Positions 50,768 through 61,795 of a stretch of DNA of 64,000 nucleotides are shown in pieces. The stretch covers positions 2,108,001 through 2,172,000 of the forward strand of contig CM074137.1 in the NCBI GenBank assembly GCA_037178625.1, written 5' to 3'. The first letter of the stretch is position 1. Each line of letters opens with the position of its first letter. The notes beneath the pieces were generated by a model. The model had not been told where the DNA came from, searched no databases, and saw only the letters and a program-made list of their open reading frames with translations. The DNA is from Skeletonema tropicum (Eukaryota; Bacillariophyta; Thalassiosirophyceae; Thalassiosirales; Thalassiosiraceae). The position numbers were made by a program, and so were the translations under genes.

Positions 50768-52950
50768 TTAATCAATCTTGATTGATCCAAAGATTGTCTT
50801 ATTGAACAAGAGGCATGACAAAACACCCACACATCCAGTCATCAAGAACAATCCAAGAGATGCTAATCCCATGTATCCAAAGTAAAGAACATATGTTGCG
50901 AATGCATTGGCTTCCAGTTGTTTGAAGTACACAAACGAGTAAAGGAAGACGTAGATTCCAGTCGATCCAGCGGTGGTGAAGGAACGCCACCACCAGTGGT
51001 AGTTCTCCCCAGTGAGTTGGAAGTAGTTGAACAGGACCGTGATCTCAGCGCATGTAATGATGAGGATACCAAATACAAGAAGAAGGAAGGCGAAGACGTA
51101 GTAGTACTGATCCGTCCAGACAGAAGCGAGGATGAAGTATAATTCCACGAAGCAGGCTCCAAATGGGAGAATACCTCCAACGATGAGACTGAATGGAACA
51201 CCCATAAACCAAGGCTGATCAGGAATCTGACGAGGGATGCTGCTGGTATTCACGGGGAACTCAATGGCCTCCTGCTTGTATCCAAAGTACGCACCAAAGA
51301 ACACCAATGGAGTCGAAATTCCAAACCAAAGAACAAGGAGCACAATCATGGTTGTTACGGGTACAGCATCCGAACTACCCTGTGAAAGCGCCACAATATT
51401 CATAATGATGAACATACCAAAGCAGATACCAGGGAAACCAAACGCAGCAGCCGCCGTGGCCTTTTGCCAGCTCTTTCCTTTGAACGTTTTGTACAACCGA
51501 GACGTGACATACCCAGCAACCGAACCCATGAGAACATACAACAGCAATTGCGCCATGATGAGTGCACCACGGTTCGAGGGGCTCAAAAATCCCATTGCCG
51601 AAAACAGCACAGTCAAAATCGACATGCAAAATATTTGCGCACCCGTTCCACAGCATACCGCCAACAACAAGGGAGAAAAGCTGGGGGGTCGGAACACATC
51701 GGCATGAACCAACTTCCATCCAAACTCTTCCAAATCTTCTGCCTTCTCCTCATCGGTCGCTAGACGGTTGTATCGGCCAAAATCACGTCGGAGGTTACGC
51801 ACCAAAATCGCACCAATCATGGCTGAAAGTACCACCACAATGACCAAACTGTTAAGAATGGAAAGCCAGTGCACCTTGGCAGGAATGGCATTATCCATAC
51901 TCAAATAAATATCCCAACGAGACGCCCAATGCAACTCCGCATTTTCCGTCCAAATCACATCATACGTAAAAAGGACACGACCACTCGCCGGTTGAGGCTC
52001 ACGTCCCCTCGCATAAATCATTTCATACCTCGTATGCTGCTTGGTACTCATACCCGGATTACAAGATTCAATCGGATTGGTAATATCCGCCACCTTAAAT
52101 CCCTTCACCGTCCCCTCCTCGGCATCATCATCATCGGCACTCGCCTCAAAATCATGCTTAATACTAAACGGCTCTACCGTAAACCTCACAATTCGTGCCT
52201 TCTCCGGCTCCGTCTCCACACTATGATACTGAATCTCAATATTCACATGATTGTGCACATAAGCCCTCTTGGTATCCTTGGCAATAAACCCCACAGGGAA
52301 ACCCTGCCAATACCTCGTAGTCACAGTCGTATCATCCTCCACCTTACTCGCCGCAGGAATATTATCCACAATCCAATTATTATGATAATTCTTCCGAATG
52401 GCCCGCACCATTTTATTGGGTGACACCCCCTTTTGCTCTCCCCGGCCGAGGTTGGAGATGCAGAGCTGCTCGCAGTACATGTCGACTTTCATGTTGATGC
52501 GGTAGGGGGAGGATTCGATGCGGTCTCCGGCGAGGAATTCGCCGAGGTTTTCGTGGTCCATTTTGGGACCGCCCTCGGGTTGGCAGAAGGGGAGGCGGTA
52601 GTAGTCGACTGGGAGGAGTGTTTTTTGGGAGGTCATTTTGTTCACTTTGAGTTTTACGCTGTTATTTTATATGAAATTAATGAGTGGGCATGGTGAGTTT
52701 GTCAGTAAAAATGGTCACATCTGATATTATTACGCTCAACAGCAATAATGCCATTGGTACATCTGATCAATGACCGATGATACAGTGCCCATCATGCATA
52801 ATATCAAGCAATGACTGAAAAAAAAAAAAAAAAATGATATTTTTTGTGAACTTACGCTTCGCCCTCACTAAATGAATATGGATTCACTCCGGGGAGGTAG
52901 AAACCCTGCACCCCCTGTACTAGAAGGGCTGCAGCGATGAGAGATCGCAT
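50768..52950 (-). CDS. Transmembrane 9 superfamily (TM9SF/nonaspanin), two exons
   Basis: The first exon (52950-52856) encodes a signal peptide and mature start MRSLIAAALLVQGVQG-FYLPGVNPYSFSEGEA. It splices with GTAAGT/ACAG into 52658-50768, giving EAVKLKVNKMTSQKTLLPVDYY and 661 residues in all. The large luminal domain (about 17-300) and nine membrane helices fit TM9SF. The typical Pro/Gly-rich segments PDQPWFMGVPFSLIVGGILPFGA and ITVLFNYFQLTGENYHWWW are present, as is a C-terminal KTIFGSIKID resembling the KxD/E Golgi-retention signal. TM9SF proteins sort membrane proteins with Gly-rich helices in the Golgi and endosomes. The 197-bp intron holds a 17-bp A tract. Confidence 0.95.
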
Positions 52951-53298
52951 GATTTAATTGTTTGCTTGATTGGATTAGTGTCTTGAAACGATGTCGCTCG
53001 CTAGTGGCTGATCAAAGCAAGATTTTTGTGTTCGTGTTCGTTATTATCTTTTTGACGGACGGCTCGAAGTCTCGAGGATTGTGGGCGTGCCGTGGGCGTA
53101 TGTTCATGTACCATGGATTACGCGAAAAAATCCGGGCGATACTAGCCAACACTTTTCCACCTTATCCATGCTGAAACGGTAAGTTCATTCCCGCGAATGA
53201 ACTTTATGCACCCTGCCTGTGTCGAATCCGGGAGGAGCATCACAAACTCTTGTCATAAAACGAAGTAGCATCGATTTATCAGGGACAAGCAAAACAAT
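52951..53298. other. Intergenic; promoter duplicated with paralogue 2
   Basis: The part from about 53080 (gtgggcgt, then ccgtgggcgtatg) is a diverged copy of 60132-60325: ttgttcgcgaaa-like blocks, ccctgcctgtg, cgggaggagcatc and tgtcataaaa. It shows that gene plus upstream region were copied as a unit. Confidence 0.6.
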
Positions 53299-54228
53299 AT
53301 GGGTGCAATCAACTCCACGCTCTACTCCGCTCTAGCAAGGTAATACGCTCTAGGCATCTTCTTTGGAGGTGATACAGTCCCCATTACCGAATCCGAATCA
53401 TTGTCTTCGGATTCGGTCGTCGCCATCGGGGTTGGCAGCAACACGCCAAGCGCAAACCCAAGCGCGAGTACAAGCGATGTCCCCAAGAGTGATGCCTCCA
53501 ACATCGTGGTGACTCCTCGAGAGAATCTTTTCAATGAGGACACTTGGTGGATGGTGGATCTCACGCCTGTTGGAGTCGGCGCTTCGCAGGGGCAAGGGGC
53601 TAGTGCATTGGTAAAGCGATGCATGAGGACCTACGGCTGGGATGAGACGAATGCGAGGAAGATACTCGCAGCATACCGTCTATTCATCATCCTCAAGAAG
53701 GAATTGAAAGATTGGGACGCCAAGCTCTTGTCTCCGTGTCACTTGGTCGACCAGATGTGGCACTGCCATATTTTGGATGTGGTGAACTACTGCCATGATA
53801 TGATGCTGCTTTGTGGGCACGTCGTGGGTCATAATCCGGATGGTGCTTTGGATTATGCGGCAAAGCAAAAGAGGGATGAAGCTACGCGGGCGTCATTGCT
53901 CGAACATTTTGGAAGATATGACGAAGACGTATGGGATTATTCTGTGGACGATGCAGGTGAGAACACAAATGGTGCGGCACAGAATTTGGTATTCCCTGAA
54001 AGGATGCAGATTTTTGTAGCACACTTCGAAACTCTGACATTTTCGGTGAGATCAACTGATACGGTTCATTGTGTCAAAGGAAAAATCTGGGAAAGGTTAA
54101 ACATTCCTCGTGATGATCAACGTCTGATCTTTCATGGCAAGCAATTGGAGGATGGGAGGACATTAGAGGATTATAATATCAGGAAAGAATCTACTCTCCA
54201 ACTATGTCTAAGGCTACGTGGGTGTTGA
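53299..54228 (+). pseudogene. GRDP/DUF1399-like + ubiquitin-like fusion, paralogue 1
   Basis: The ancestral start ATGGGTGCAATC at 53299 is followed after 14 codons by TAA (53341), part of an 18-bp insertion absent from paralogue 2. Past it the frame is open to 54228. Domains are DTWWMVDL (start of the GRDP-like part), [19 protein letters not shown], then the signature [22 protein letters not shown] with GHNPDG, and a C-terminal ubiquitin-like domain (about the last 75 residues: [27 protein letters not shown]). The end is LRLRGC with no Gly-Gly, so it cannot be conjugated like ubiquitin. With no in-frame ATG before WWMVDL, the protein can be made only by readthrough or another start. In paralogues 2 and 3 the breaks lie elsewhere. 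Confidence 0.75.
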
Positions 54229-54408
54229 AATGGCTTGCCGTTCAACACAAGTACAGGGCTTGAGTCTCATTTCTTCAATAGCCACACAAAGTTCAGAGAG
54301 AAACGATGAATTGCTTTTTGAGAGCTATGCCTATGCCTCCAAATTCTCTACTTAACTTTTATTCTAGTGACATCTATTTTGTCTATTTGCATATAAACCT
54401 TCCAAGTA

Positions 54409-54500
54409 CTATTTAGGCTCATATGTATGACTCTTCTTCTTCTGTATTACGATCTCTCTCATGTGGTTCAATTGTGTGCAGTGACATCCGAAGAGTGGCA
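54409..54500 (-). pseudogene. Remnant of SHOCT-type membrane protein gene, copy 1
   Basis: Reverse-strand codons HERDRN-TEEEESYI and a shared 3' block (gtggttcaattgtg near 54460) match the C-terminal end of the intact gene at 62888-63709 (MKDIITEEEYYRKRAEILSDI). Only the end is left. It is convergent with paralogue 1, like the intact pair at 61796-63709. Confidence 0.4.
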
Positions 54501-54504
54501 TGTG

Positions 54505-54965
54505 ACGAGGAGGAGCTGACGACTTTTTATCCACGTTCTTTGGTGGTGGAGGAAGAAGTGGTCGATCTTCTGGCCTTTCAAGGGTAAGAGTGTCAACCAT
54601 CTTCTCAAGGTCAAGGTTAGTTTGGAAGGCTCAAACAAAGGAAGGACAGCCATAGTAGCCATCATTCGGCAGGTCATCGTTAGAGAATCAAAATTGTGTC
54701 CTACGTGTGACGGGCAAGGTGTGGTGATTGAATTACGGCAAATAGCGTTGAAAATGGTGCAACATATGCAGCGCCGCTGAATGGACTGTGGTGGACAGGG
54801 ATACCGTGCCAATAGGAAGAAGGAGCAAAGGAGATTCTACAGGTTCTCGTGGAGAATGGAAAAAAACACAATCAGGAAATTACCTTCCATGGTATGAATG
54901 CCAAAAAGCCCAACAAAAACGTTGTAGATATAAACTTTATCATTAAGAAAAAGGACTATTGTCAC
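54505..54965 (+). pseudogene. Class A DnaJ (Hsp40) pseudogene, 5' fragment
   Basis: The plus strand reads a G/F-rich linker (DDFLSTFFGGGGRSGRSSG, near 54517-54575) and, one base out of frame, GKSVNHLLKVKVSLEGSNKG and IIRQVIVRESKL. The DnaJ zinc motifs CPTCDGQG and (after a TGA) MDCGGQGYR follow. The next part reads KEILQVLVENGKKHNQEITFHGM, then NVVDINFIIKKKDYCHV, typical of the C-terminal peptide-binding domain I of Ydj1/DNAJA proteins. The J domain is missing. It breaks off where the 184-bp satellite begins. The 3' part follows on the other side of the array. Confidence 0.75.
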
Positions 54966-57900
54966 GTAGCTGACCTGAGAGGTCCAGAGTGAGTTTAACA
55001 TCAGAAGCACGAAGGGAGCCGAATCGTGTCTAGCGTCGTAAGTATGAGCATGAGCCGCTTCTAGTGCCCCAATGTAGTCGATAGCAATACTATACAAGCT
55101 CATTTGCGCTGCTCAGAAGGATTACCTTCGTATTCTTGACGCTACGACGTTGTAGGTTATGTAAGAGGTCCAGTGTGAGCTGTACAGCAGCACCTCAGGG
55201 AGCCATATCGTATCTAGCGTCGCCAATATGCGTATGAACGACTTCTAGTGCCCCAATGTAGTCGGCGGTGATACTATACAAGCTCATTTGCGCTGCTCAG
55301 AAGGAGTGCGCTCGATTTCTTGATGCTACTACCTTTTAGCTTCCTGAGAGGTCCAGTGTGAGCTGGCCAGCAGAAGCACCGCAGAAAGCCATATCGTATC
55401 TAGCGTCGCCAATATGCGCATGAGCCGCTTCTAGTGCCCCAATGTAGTCGATGGCGATACTATACAAGCTCATTTGCGCTGCTCAGAAGGATTGCATTAG
55501 TATTCTTGATACTTTTGTTTCGTAGCTGACATGAGAGGTACAGTGTGAGATGGCCAGCAGCACTTCAGGAAGCCAAATCATATCTAGTTTTGCCAATATG
55601 CGCATGAGCCGCTTCTAGTGCCCCATTGTGCTCAGCGGTGACACTATACAAGCTCATTTGCGCTGCTCAGAAGGATTACCTTCGTATTCTTGACGCTACG
55701 ACGTTGTAGATTATGTAAGAGGTCCAGTGTGAGCTGTACAGCAGCACAGCAGGGAGCTGTATTTTACCTAACGTCATTTATATGCGCCTAAGCCTCTTCT
55801 AGTGCCCCAATGTAGTCGATGGCGATACTATACAAGCTCATTTGCGCTGCTCAGAAGGATTGCCATCGTATCTACATGCAATTATCTAGTAGATGACATG
55901 AGGGGTCCAGTGTGAGCTGGACAGCAGCACATCAGGGAGCTGAATCGTGTCTAGCGTCGCCAATATGCGCATGAGCCGCTTCTAGTGCCCCAATGTAGTC
56001 GGCAGCAATACTATACAAGCTCATTTGCGCTGCTCGGAAGAATTGCCATCATATTCTTGATGCTATTGTGTCGTAGATGACATGAGAGGTCCAGTATGAG
56101 CTGGCCAGCAGCACCTCAGGGAGCTGTATCGTGTCTAGCGTCGCCAATATGCGCATGAGCCGCTTCTAGTGCCCCAATGTAGTCGAAGGCGATACTATAC
56201 AAGCTCATTTGCGTTGCTCAGAAGGATTACCTTCGTATTCTTGACGCTACGACGTTGTAGATTATGTAAGAGGTCCAGTGTGAGCTGTACAGCAGCACCT
56301 CAGGGAGCCGTATCGTATCTAGTGTCGCTAATATGCGTATGAACGACTTCTAGTGTCCCAATGTAGTCGGCGGTGATACTATACAAGCTCATTTGCGCTG
56401 CTCAGAAGGATTGCGCTCGGTTTTTTGATGCTACTACCTTTTAGCTGTCCTGAAAAGTCCAGTGTGAGCTGGCCAGCAGAAGCACCGCAGAAAGCCATAT
56501 CGTATCTAGCGTCGCCAATATGCGCATGAGCCGCTTCTAGTGCCCCAATAAAGTCGGCGGCAAAACTATACAAGCTCATTTGCGCTGCTCGGAAGAATTG
56601 CCATCATATTCTTGATGCTATTGTCTCGTAGATGACATGAGAGGTCCGGTTTGAGCTGGCCAGCAGCACCTCAGGGAGCTGTATCGTGTCTAGCGTCGCC
56701 AATATGCGCATGAGCCGCTTCTAGTGCCCCAATGTAGTCGATGGCGATACTATACAAGCTCATTTGCGCTGCTCAGAAGGATTGCATTAGAATTCTCGAT
56801 ACTTTTGTTTCGTAGCTGACATGAGAGGTACAGTGTGAGATGGCCAGCAGCACCTCAGGAAGCCAAATCATATCTAGTTTTGCCAATATGCGCATGAGCC
56901 GCTACTAGTGCCCCATTGTGCTCAGCGGTGACACTATACAAGCTCATTTGCGCTGCTCAGTTGGATTACCTTCGTATTCTTGACGCTACGACGTTGTAGA
57001 TTATGTAAGAGGTCCAGTGTGAGCTGTACAGCAGCACAGCAGGGAGCTGTATTTTACCTAACGTCATTTATATGCGCCTAAGCCTCTTCTAGTGCCCCAA
57101 TGTAGTCGATGGCGATACTATACAAGCTCATTTGCGCTGCTCAGAAGGATTGCCATCGTATCTACATGCTATTATCTAGTAGATGACATGAGGGGTCCAG
57201 TGTGAGCTGGACAGCAGCACATCATGGAGCCATATCGTGTCTAGCGTCGCCAATATGCGCATGAGCCGCTTCTAGTGCCCCAATGTAGTCGGCGGCAATA
57301 CTATACAAGCTCATTTGCGCTGCTCGGAAGAATTGCCATCATATTCTTGATGCTATTGTGTCGTAGATGACATGAGAGGTCCAGTGTGAGCTGGCCAGCA
57401 GCACCTCAGGGAGCTGTATCGTGTCTAGCGTCGCCAATATGCGCATGAGCCGCTTCTAGTGCCCCAATGTAGTCGATGGCGATACTATACAAGCTCATTT
57501 GCGCTGCTCAGAAGGATTACCTTCGTATTCTTGATACTTTGTTTCGTAGCTGACATGAGAGGTCCAGTGTGATCTGTCCATCAGTACCTCAGGTAGCCAA
57601 ATCATATCTAGTTTCGCCAATATGCGCATGAGCCGCTTCTAGTGCCCCATTGTGCTCAGCGGTGACACTATACAAGCTCATTTGCGCTGCTCAGTTGGAT
57701 TACCTTCGTATTCTTGACGCTACGGCGTTGTAGATTATGTAAGAGGTCCAGTGTGAGCTGTACAGCAGCACAGCAGGGAGCTGTATTTTACCTAACGTCA
57801 TTTATATGCGCCTAAGCCTCTTCTAGTGCCCCAATGTAGTCGATGGCGATACTATACAAGCTCATTTGCGCTGCTCAGAAGGATTGCCATCGTATCTACA

Positions 57901-59356
57901 TGCTATTATCTAGTAGATGACATGAGGGGTCCAGTGTGAGCTGGACAGCAGCACATCAGGGAGCTGTATCGTGTCTAGCGTCGCCAATATGCGCATGAGC
58001 CGCTTCTAGTGCCCCAATGTAGTCGGCGGCAATACTATACAAGCTCATTTGCGCTGCTCGGAAGAATTGCCATCATATTCTTGATGCTATTGTGTCGTAG
58101 ATGACATGAGAGGTCCAGTGTGAGCTGGCCAGCAGCACCTCGGGGAGCTGTATCGTGTCTAGCGTCGCCAATATGCGCATGAGCCGCTTCTAGTGCCCCA
58201 ATGTAGTCGATGGCGATACTATACAAGCTCATTTGCGCTGCTCAGAAGGATTACCTTCGTATTCTTGATACTTTGTTTCGTAGCTGACATGAGAGGTCCA
58301 GTGTGATCTGTCCATCAGTACCTCAGGAAGCCAAATCATATCTAGTTTCGCCAATATGCGCATGAGCCGCTTCTAGTGCCCCATTGTGCTCAGCGGTGAC
58401 ACTATACAAGCTCATTTGCGCTGCTCAGTTGGATTACCTTCGTATTCTTGACGCTACGACGTTGTAGATTATGTAAGAGGTCCAGTGTGAGCTGTACAGC
58501 AGCACAGCAGGGAGCTGTATTTTACCTAACGTCATTTATATGCGCCTAAGCCTCTTCTAGTGCCCCAATGTAGTCGATGGCGATACTATACAAGCTCATT
58601 TGCGCTGCTCAGAAGGATTGCCATCGTATCTACATGCTATTATCTAGTAGATGACATGAGGGGTCCAGTGTGAGCTGGACAGCAGCACATCAGGGAGCTG
58701 TATCGTGTCTAGCGTCGCCAATATGCGCTTGAGCCGCTTCTAGTGCCCCAATGTAGTCGGCGGCAATACTATACAAGCTCATTTGCGCTGCTCGGAAGAA
58801 TTGCCATCATATTCTTGATGCTATTGTGTCGTAGATGACATGAGAGGTCCAGTGTGAGCTGGCCAGCAGCACCTCAGGGAGCTGTATCGTGTCTAGCGTC
58901 GCCAATATGCGCATGAGCCGCTTCTAGTGCCCCAATGTAGTCGATGGCGATACTATACAAGCTCATTTGCGCTGCTCAGAAGGATTACCTTCGTATTCTT
59001 GATACTTTTGTTTCGAAGCTGACATGAGAGGTCCAGTGTGATCTGTCCATCAGTACCTCAGGAAGCCAAATCATATCTAGTTTCGCCAATATGCGCATGA
59101 GCCGCTACTAGTGCCCCATTGTGCTCAGCGGTGATACTATACAAGCTCATTTGCGCTGCTCAGAAGGATTACCTTCGTATTCTTGACGCTACGACGTTGT
59201 AGATTATGTAAGAGGTCCAGTGTGAGCTGTACAGCAGCACCTCAGGAAGCCGTATCGTATCTAGTGTCGCCAATATGCGCCTGAGCCGCTTCTAGTGCTC
59301 CATTTTTCTCTGTGGCGATACTATACAAGCTCATTTGCGCTGCTCAGAAGGATTGC
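54966..59356. repeat. 184-bp satellite array, about 24 units, with higher-order repeats
   Basis: A 26-base core (actatacaagctcatttgcgctgctc) recurs about 24 times, near 55088, 55272, 55461, 55643, 55828, 56011, 56195, 56379, 56564, 56749, 56933, 57118, 57300, 57484, 57667, 57852, 58034, 58218, 58402, 58586, 58768, 58952, 59137 and 59320. The mean period is 184.0 bp. Units differ by recognisable variants. I call them W, X, S, T, U and V from shared changes, giving W-X-S-T-U-V, W-X-Y-S-T-U-V, then S-T-U-V, S-T-U-V and a final S plus one more. T units carry tgtattttacctaacgtcatttatatgcgcctaag, S units agccaaatcatatctag and attgtgctcagcgg, and U units gctcggaagaattgcc. The minus strand has a short frame (MSLYSIAIDYIGALEAAHAH...) in each unit, but 184 is not a multiple of 3, so the array does not code for one protein. 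Confidence 0.95.
56820..59200. repeat. Four-unit higher-order repeat block (period about 735 bp)
   Basis: The S-T-U-V order repeats three times in succession plus one more S. Core boxes of S units at 56933, 57667, 58402 and 59137 are 734-735 bp apart. T, U and V units show the same spacing. Confidence 0.85.
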
Positions 59357-59730
59357 GGGTTTGAATTTATTGTAAAACACAATTGGATGGAAGGGAATAT
59401 ACTATCAAATCGAAGGCAGGTGAAGTGATATAGCTGGAACAAATCTCAAGTATTTGTTTCAAAGATTGTCCCTTTTAAAGGTATGTCTTCTTATTTTTAA
59501 TCCTTTTGTCAAGGGAAATCTTTATGTGTTGTTTCGATTTGAATTCTCAGCGGACGGAGTTCTCAATGCCAAGGCTTTGCAGGTGCTGAGAAAGCTGCTT
59601 CCCAACCCTGCATGGACGTTTTATATGCCACTTATAACATCCTTATGTAAAGAACTTCGGAATGGTTGGTAACAATGATGGCTCAGATGATGATGAAGGA
59701 TCAGGACAAGTGCAGTGCCAGCAATCATAA
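59357..59730 (+). pseudogene. Class A DnaJ pseudogene, 3' fragment with CaaX box
   Basis: Directly after the satellite the plus strand reads GFEFIVKH, then (frame +1) LDGREYTIKSKAGEVI and a stop. It goes on with a PFKGM block, then NPFVKGNLYVLFRFEFSADGVLNAKALQVLRKLLPNP, the C-terminal domain of DNAJA/Ydj1. Reading on with one more shift, the end is MVGNNDGSDDDEGSGQVQCQQS followed by TAA at 59728-59730. CQQS is a farnesylation (CaaX) box, as in Ydj1 and DNAJA1. Only about 20-25 conserved codons are missing between the two fragments, where the array now sits. Confidence 0.75.
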
Positions 59731-60325
59731 ATAGGAGTAAGATGCACCTCTTTGTAGATTGTTGCGAATATTGTAATAGGTGTTTTTATACATTGCTATT
59801 TGTTTCTCTGAACAATCGTCATCGCCTGTTGACATTATTTCGTCACTTTCGGGATAGGGAAGTGTTGCTGATCGATTGGCAGCATGGAGCAGCAGATACA
59901 TATCAATTAAGATCTTGGTTGAAAAAGGACATATAATAGTAATAGAAGTTCTTAAGTGAGAAAATCTGCGAAGCAGTCTTCTACACGGCCGCCCGCCCCC
60001 AAGGAAGCACATTATCTTTCCAACTATCTCATCTTACATCGACCTTCAATGGTTTGCTTTTCATCTTCTCCCGCAGCAAAGGCCCAGCGACAACAACCTT
60101 GATTTTGGCTGAACATTGGAAGTCAGAGGATTGTGGGCGCGTTTCGTGGGCTAATGGGATTTGTTCGCGAAAAGATCCGGCCGAAACTAAATACTCTATC
60201 CATGCTATCTAAAACGATCCCGAAAGAACTTTCATGTACCCTGCCTGTGAACGAACCCGGGAGGAGCATCGTGAACACTGTTGTCATAAAAGTAGCATCG
60301 AGATATATCAAGGGCAAGCAACAAT
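59731..60325. other. Intergenic; 3' flank of DnaJ pseudogene and duplicated promoter
   Basis: From about 60125 the sequence is a diverged copy of the region ahead of paralogue 1 (from about 53080). The part before that shows no gene. Confidence 0.5.
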
Positions 60326-61215
60326 ATGGGTGCAATCAACTCCACGCTCTACTCCGCTCTCGGCATCTTCTTTGGAGACGATACAGCTCCCACTGAATCA
60401 TTGCCTTCGGATTCGGCTGTCGCCATCGAGGTTAGCAGCAATACTCCAAGCCCGGGCTCGAGTGCAGGCGATGCCACCAATATCGTGGTGACACCTCGAG
60501 AGAATTTTTTTAATGCGGACACTTGGTGGATGGTGGATCTCTCTCCTGTTGAAGGCAGCCCATCTCAAGGGCAAGGTGCCACAGCTCTAGTGAAGAGATG
60601 CATGAGGACATATGGTTGGGACGAAGCAAATGCGCGCAAGATACTCGCTGCATACCGCCAATTTATCATCCTCAAGAAGGAATTGAGAGATTGGGACGCC
60701 AAGCCTTCTCTCCATGCCTCTTGGTCGATCAGATGTGGCACTGCCATATTTTGGATGCGGTGAACTACTATCACGACATGATGCTGCTTTGTGGGCGTCT
60801 TGTAGGTCATAATCCTGATGGTGCGTTAGATTCTGCGGCAAAGCAGAGGAGGGATGAGAATACCCGGGGTTGCTTGCGTGAGCTGTTTGGGAGTAGGTTT
60901 GATGAAGATGTATGGGATTATTCTGCGGACGATGCAGATGAAACCACAAGCGGAGCCGTGCAGAGTTTGGCATTTCCTGATAGGATGCGGATCTTTGTCA
61001 AACTGCTAAACGGTGAAACTCTGACATTTTCGGTGAGATCAACTGATACGGTTGATAGCGTCAAAGGAAAAATCTGGGAAAGGTTAATCATTCCTCGTGA
61101 TGATCAACGTCTGATTTTTCATGGCAGGCAATTGGAAGATGGGCGGGCATTAGAGGATTATAATATCAGGCAAGAAAGCAATCTCCACCTAGTTCTCAGG
61201 CTACGTGGATGTTGA
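60326..61215 (+). pseudogene. GRDP/DUF1399-like + ubiquitin-like fusion, paralogue 2
   Basis: The start ATGGGTGCAATCAAC gives MGAINSTLYSALGIFFGDD, a possible myristoylated N-terminus. The frame runs through [31 protein letters not shown] and [10 protein letters not shown]. There one base is missing (near 60703-60708) relative to paralogue 1. The next frame continues [30 protein letters not shown] and a ubiquitin-like domain ([38 protein letters not shown]), ending LRLRGC. Lys48 and Lys63 equivalents are changed to Arg and Gln. As it stands, translation ends about 20 residues after the shift, so the ubiquitin-like half is lost. Confidence 0.75.
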
Positions 61216-61389
61216 AGAGGCTCATCTTTCAACACAGTGTAGGGCTAGAGTCTACAGTCTCAATAGACACCCAAAGTTCAGAGAGAAACGGTGAATTGCA
61301 TCGAGCTGTCTCCACATTCTCTACCTAACTTTTATTTATTCTAGTTATTTCTGTTCTATTTCTCACTACCTACTTATTCACATTACAAG

Positions 61390-61575
61390 AACTATTTAGG
61401 CTCATACCTCCGACTCTTTTTCGGTAACATTATCTTCTTTTGTGTTACGTATTTATTTATTTATCTTCTTTTTTTGTGTTAAAATTTTTCTCATGTGGTC
61501 CAATTGTGTACAGTATCCTTCTCCTTTAAAATGGGCACCTCAGGATAATCATGCGGATACACTACAGTTGACGGA
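61390..61575 (-). pseudogene. Remnant of SHOCT-type membrane protein gene, copy 2
   Basis: VYPHDYPEVPILKEKDTVHN (about 61510-61570, minus strand) matches VYPYDDPEMPIAREKKTAEERM of the intact gene at 62888-63709. The following end region is damaged by AT-rich insertions near 61450. The membrane segments are missing. Confidence 0.55.
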
Positions 61576-61795
61576 GATAGTAGGCTGCAGTGCGTTGGAG
61601 TAGCACTGCCCCTGCCCCTCGACGAAATTGTGATACCTCTGTTACTATAGTACAGTACTTTCGGGTGGGCGTACTTTTTAGCGCGAAAAGATCCACCGGC
61701 GGCCGTCAAAAACAAATCCACTTTCCACTTGCCGCTTTGCTTTGCCGCTTGCCGCTTGGCAATCATTCTTTTTATGGTACCAAGCGAGCGAGACA

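Noticed and set aside
51869..52423. 184-codon plus-strand frame opposite TM9SF
   Set aside because: Antisense to a conserved gene; Ile/His/Arg/Leu-rich shadow composition.
54966..59356. Minus-strand frames MSLYSIAIDYIGALEAAHAH... in each satellite unit as a protein repeat family
   Set aside because: The unit is 184 bp (not a multiple of 3), most units carry a stop after about 31 codons, and changes between units do not spare the protein.
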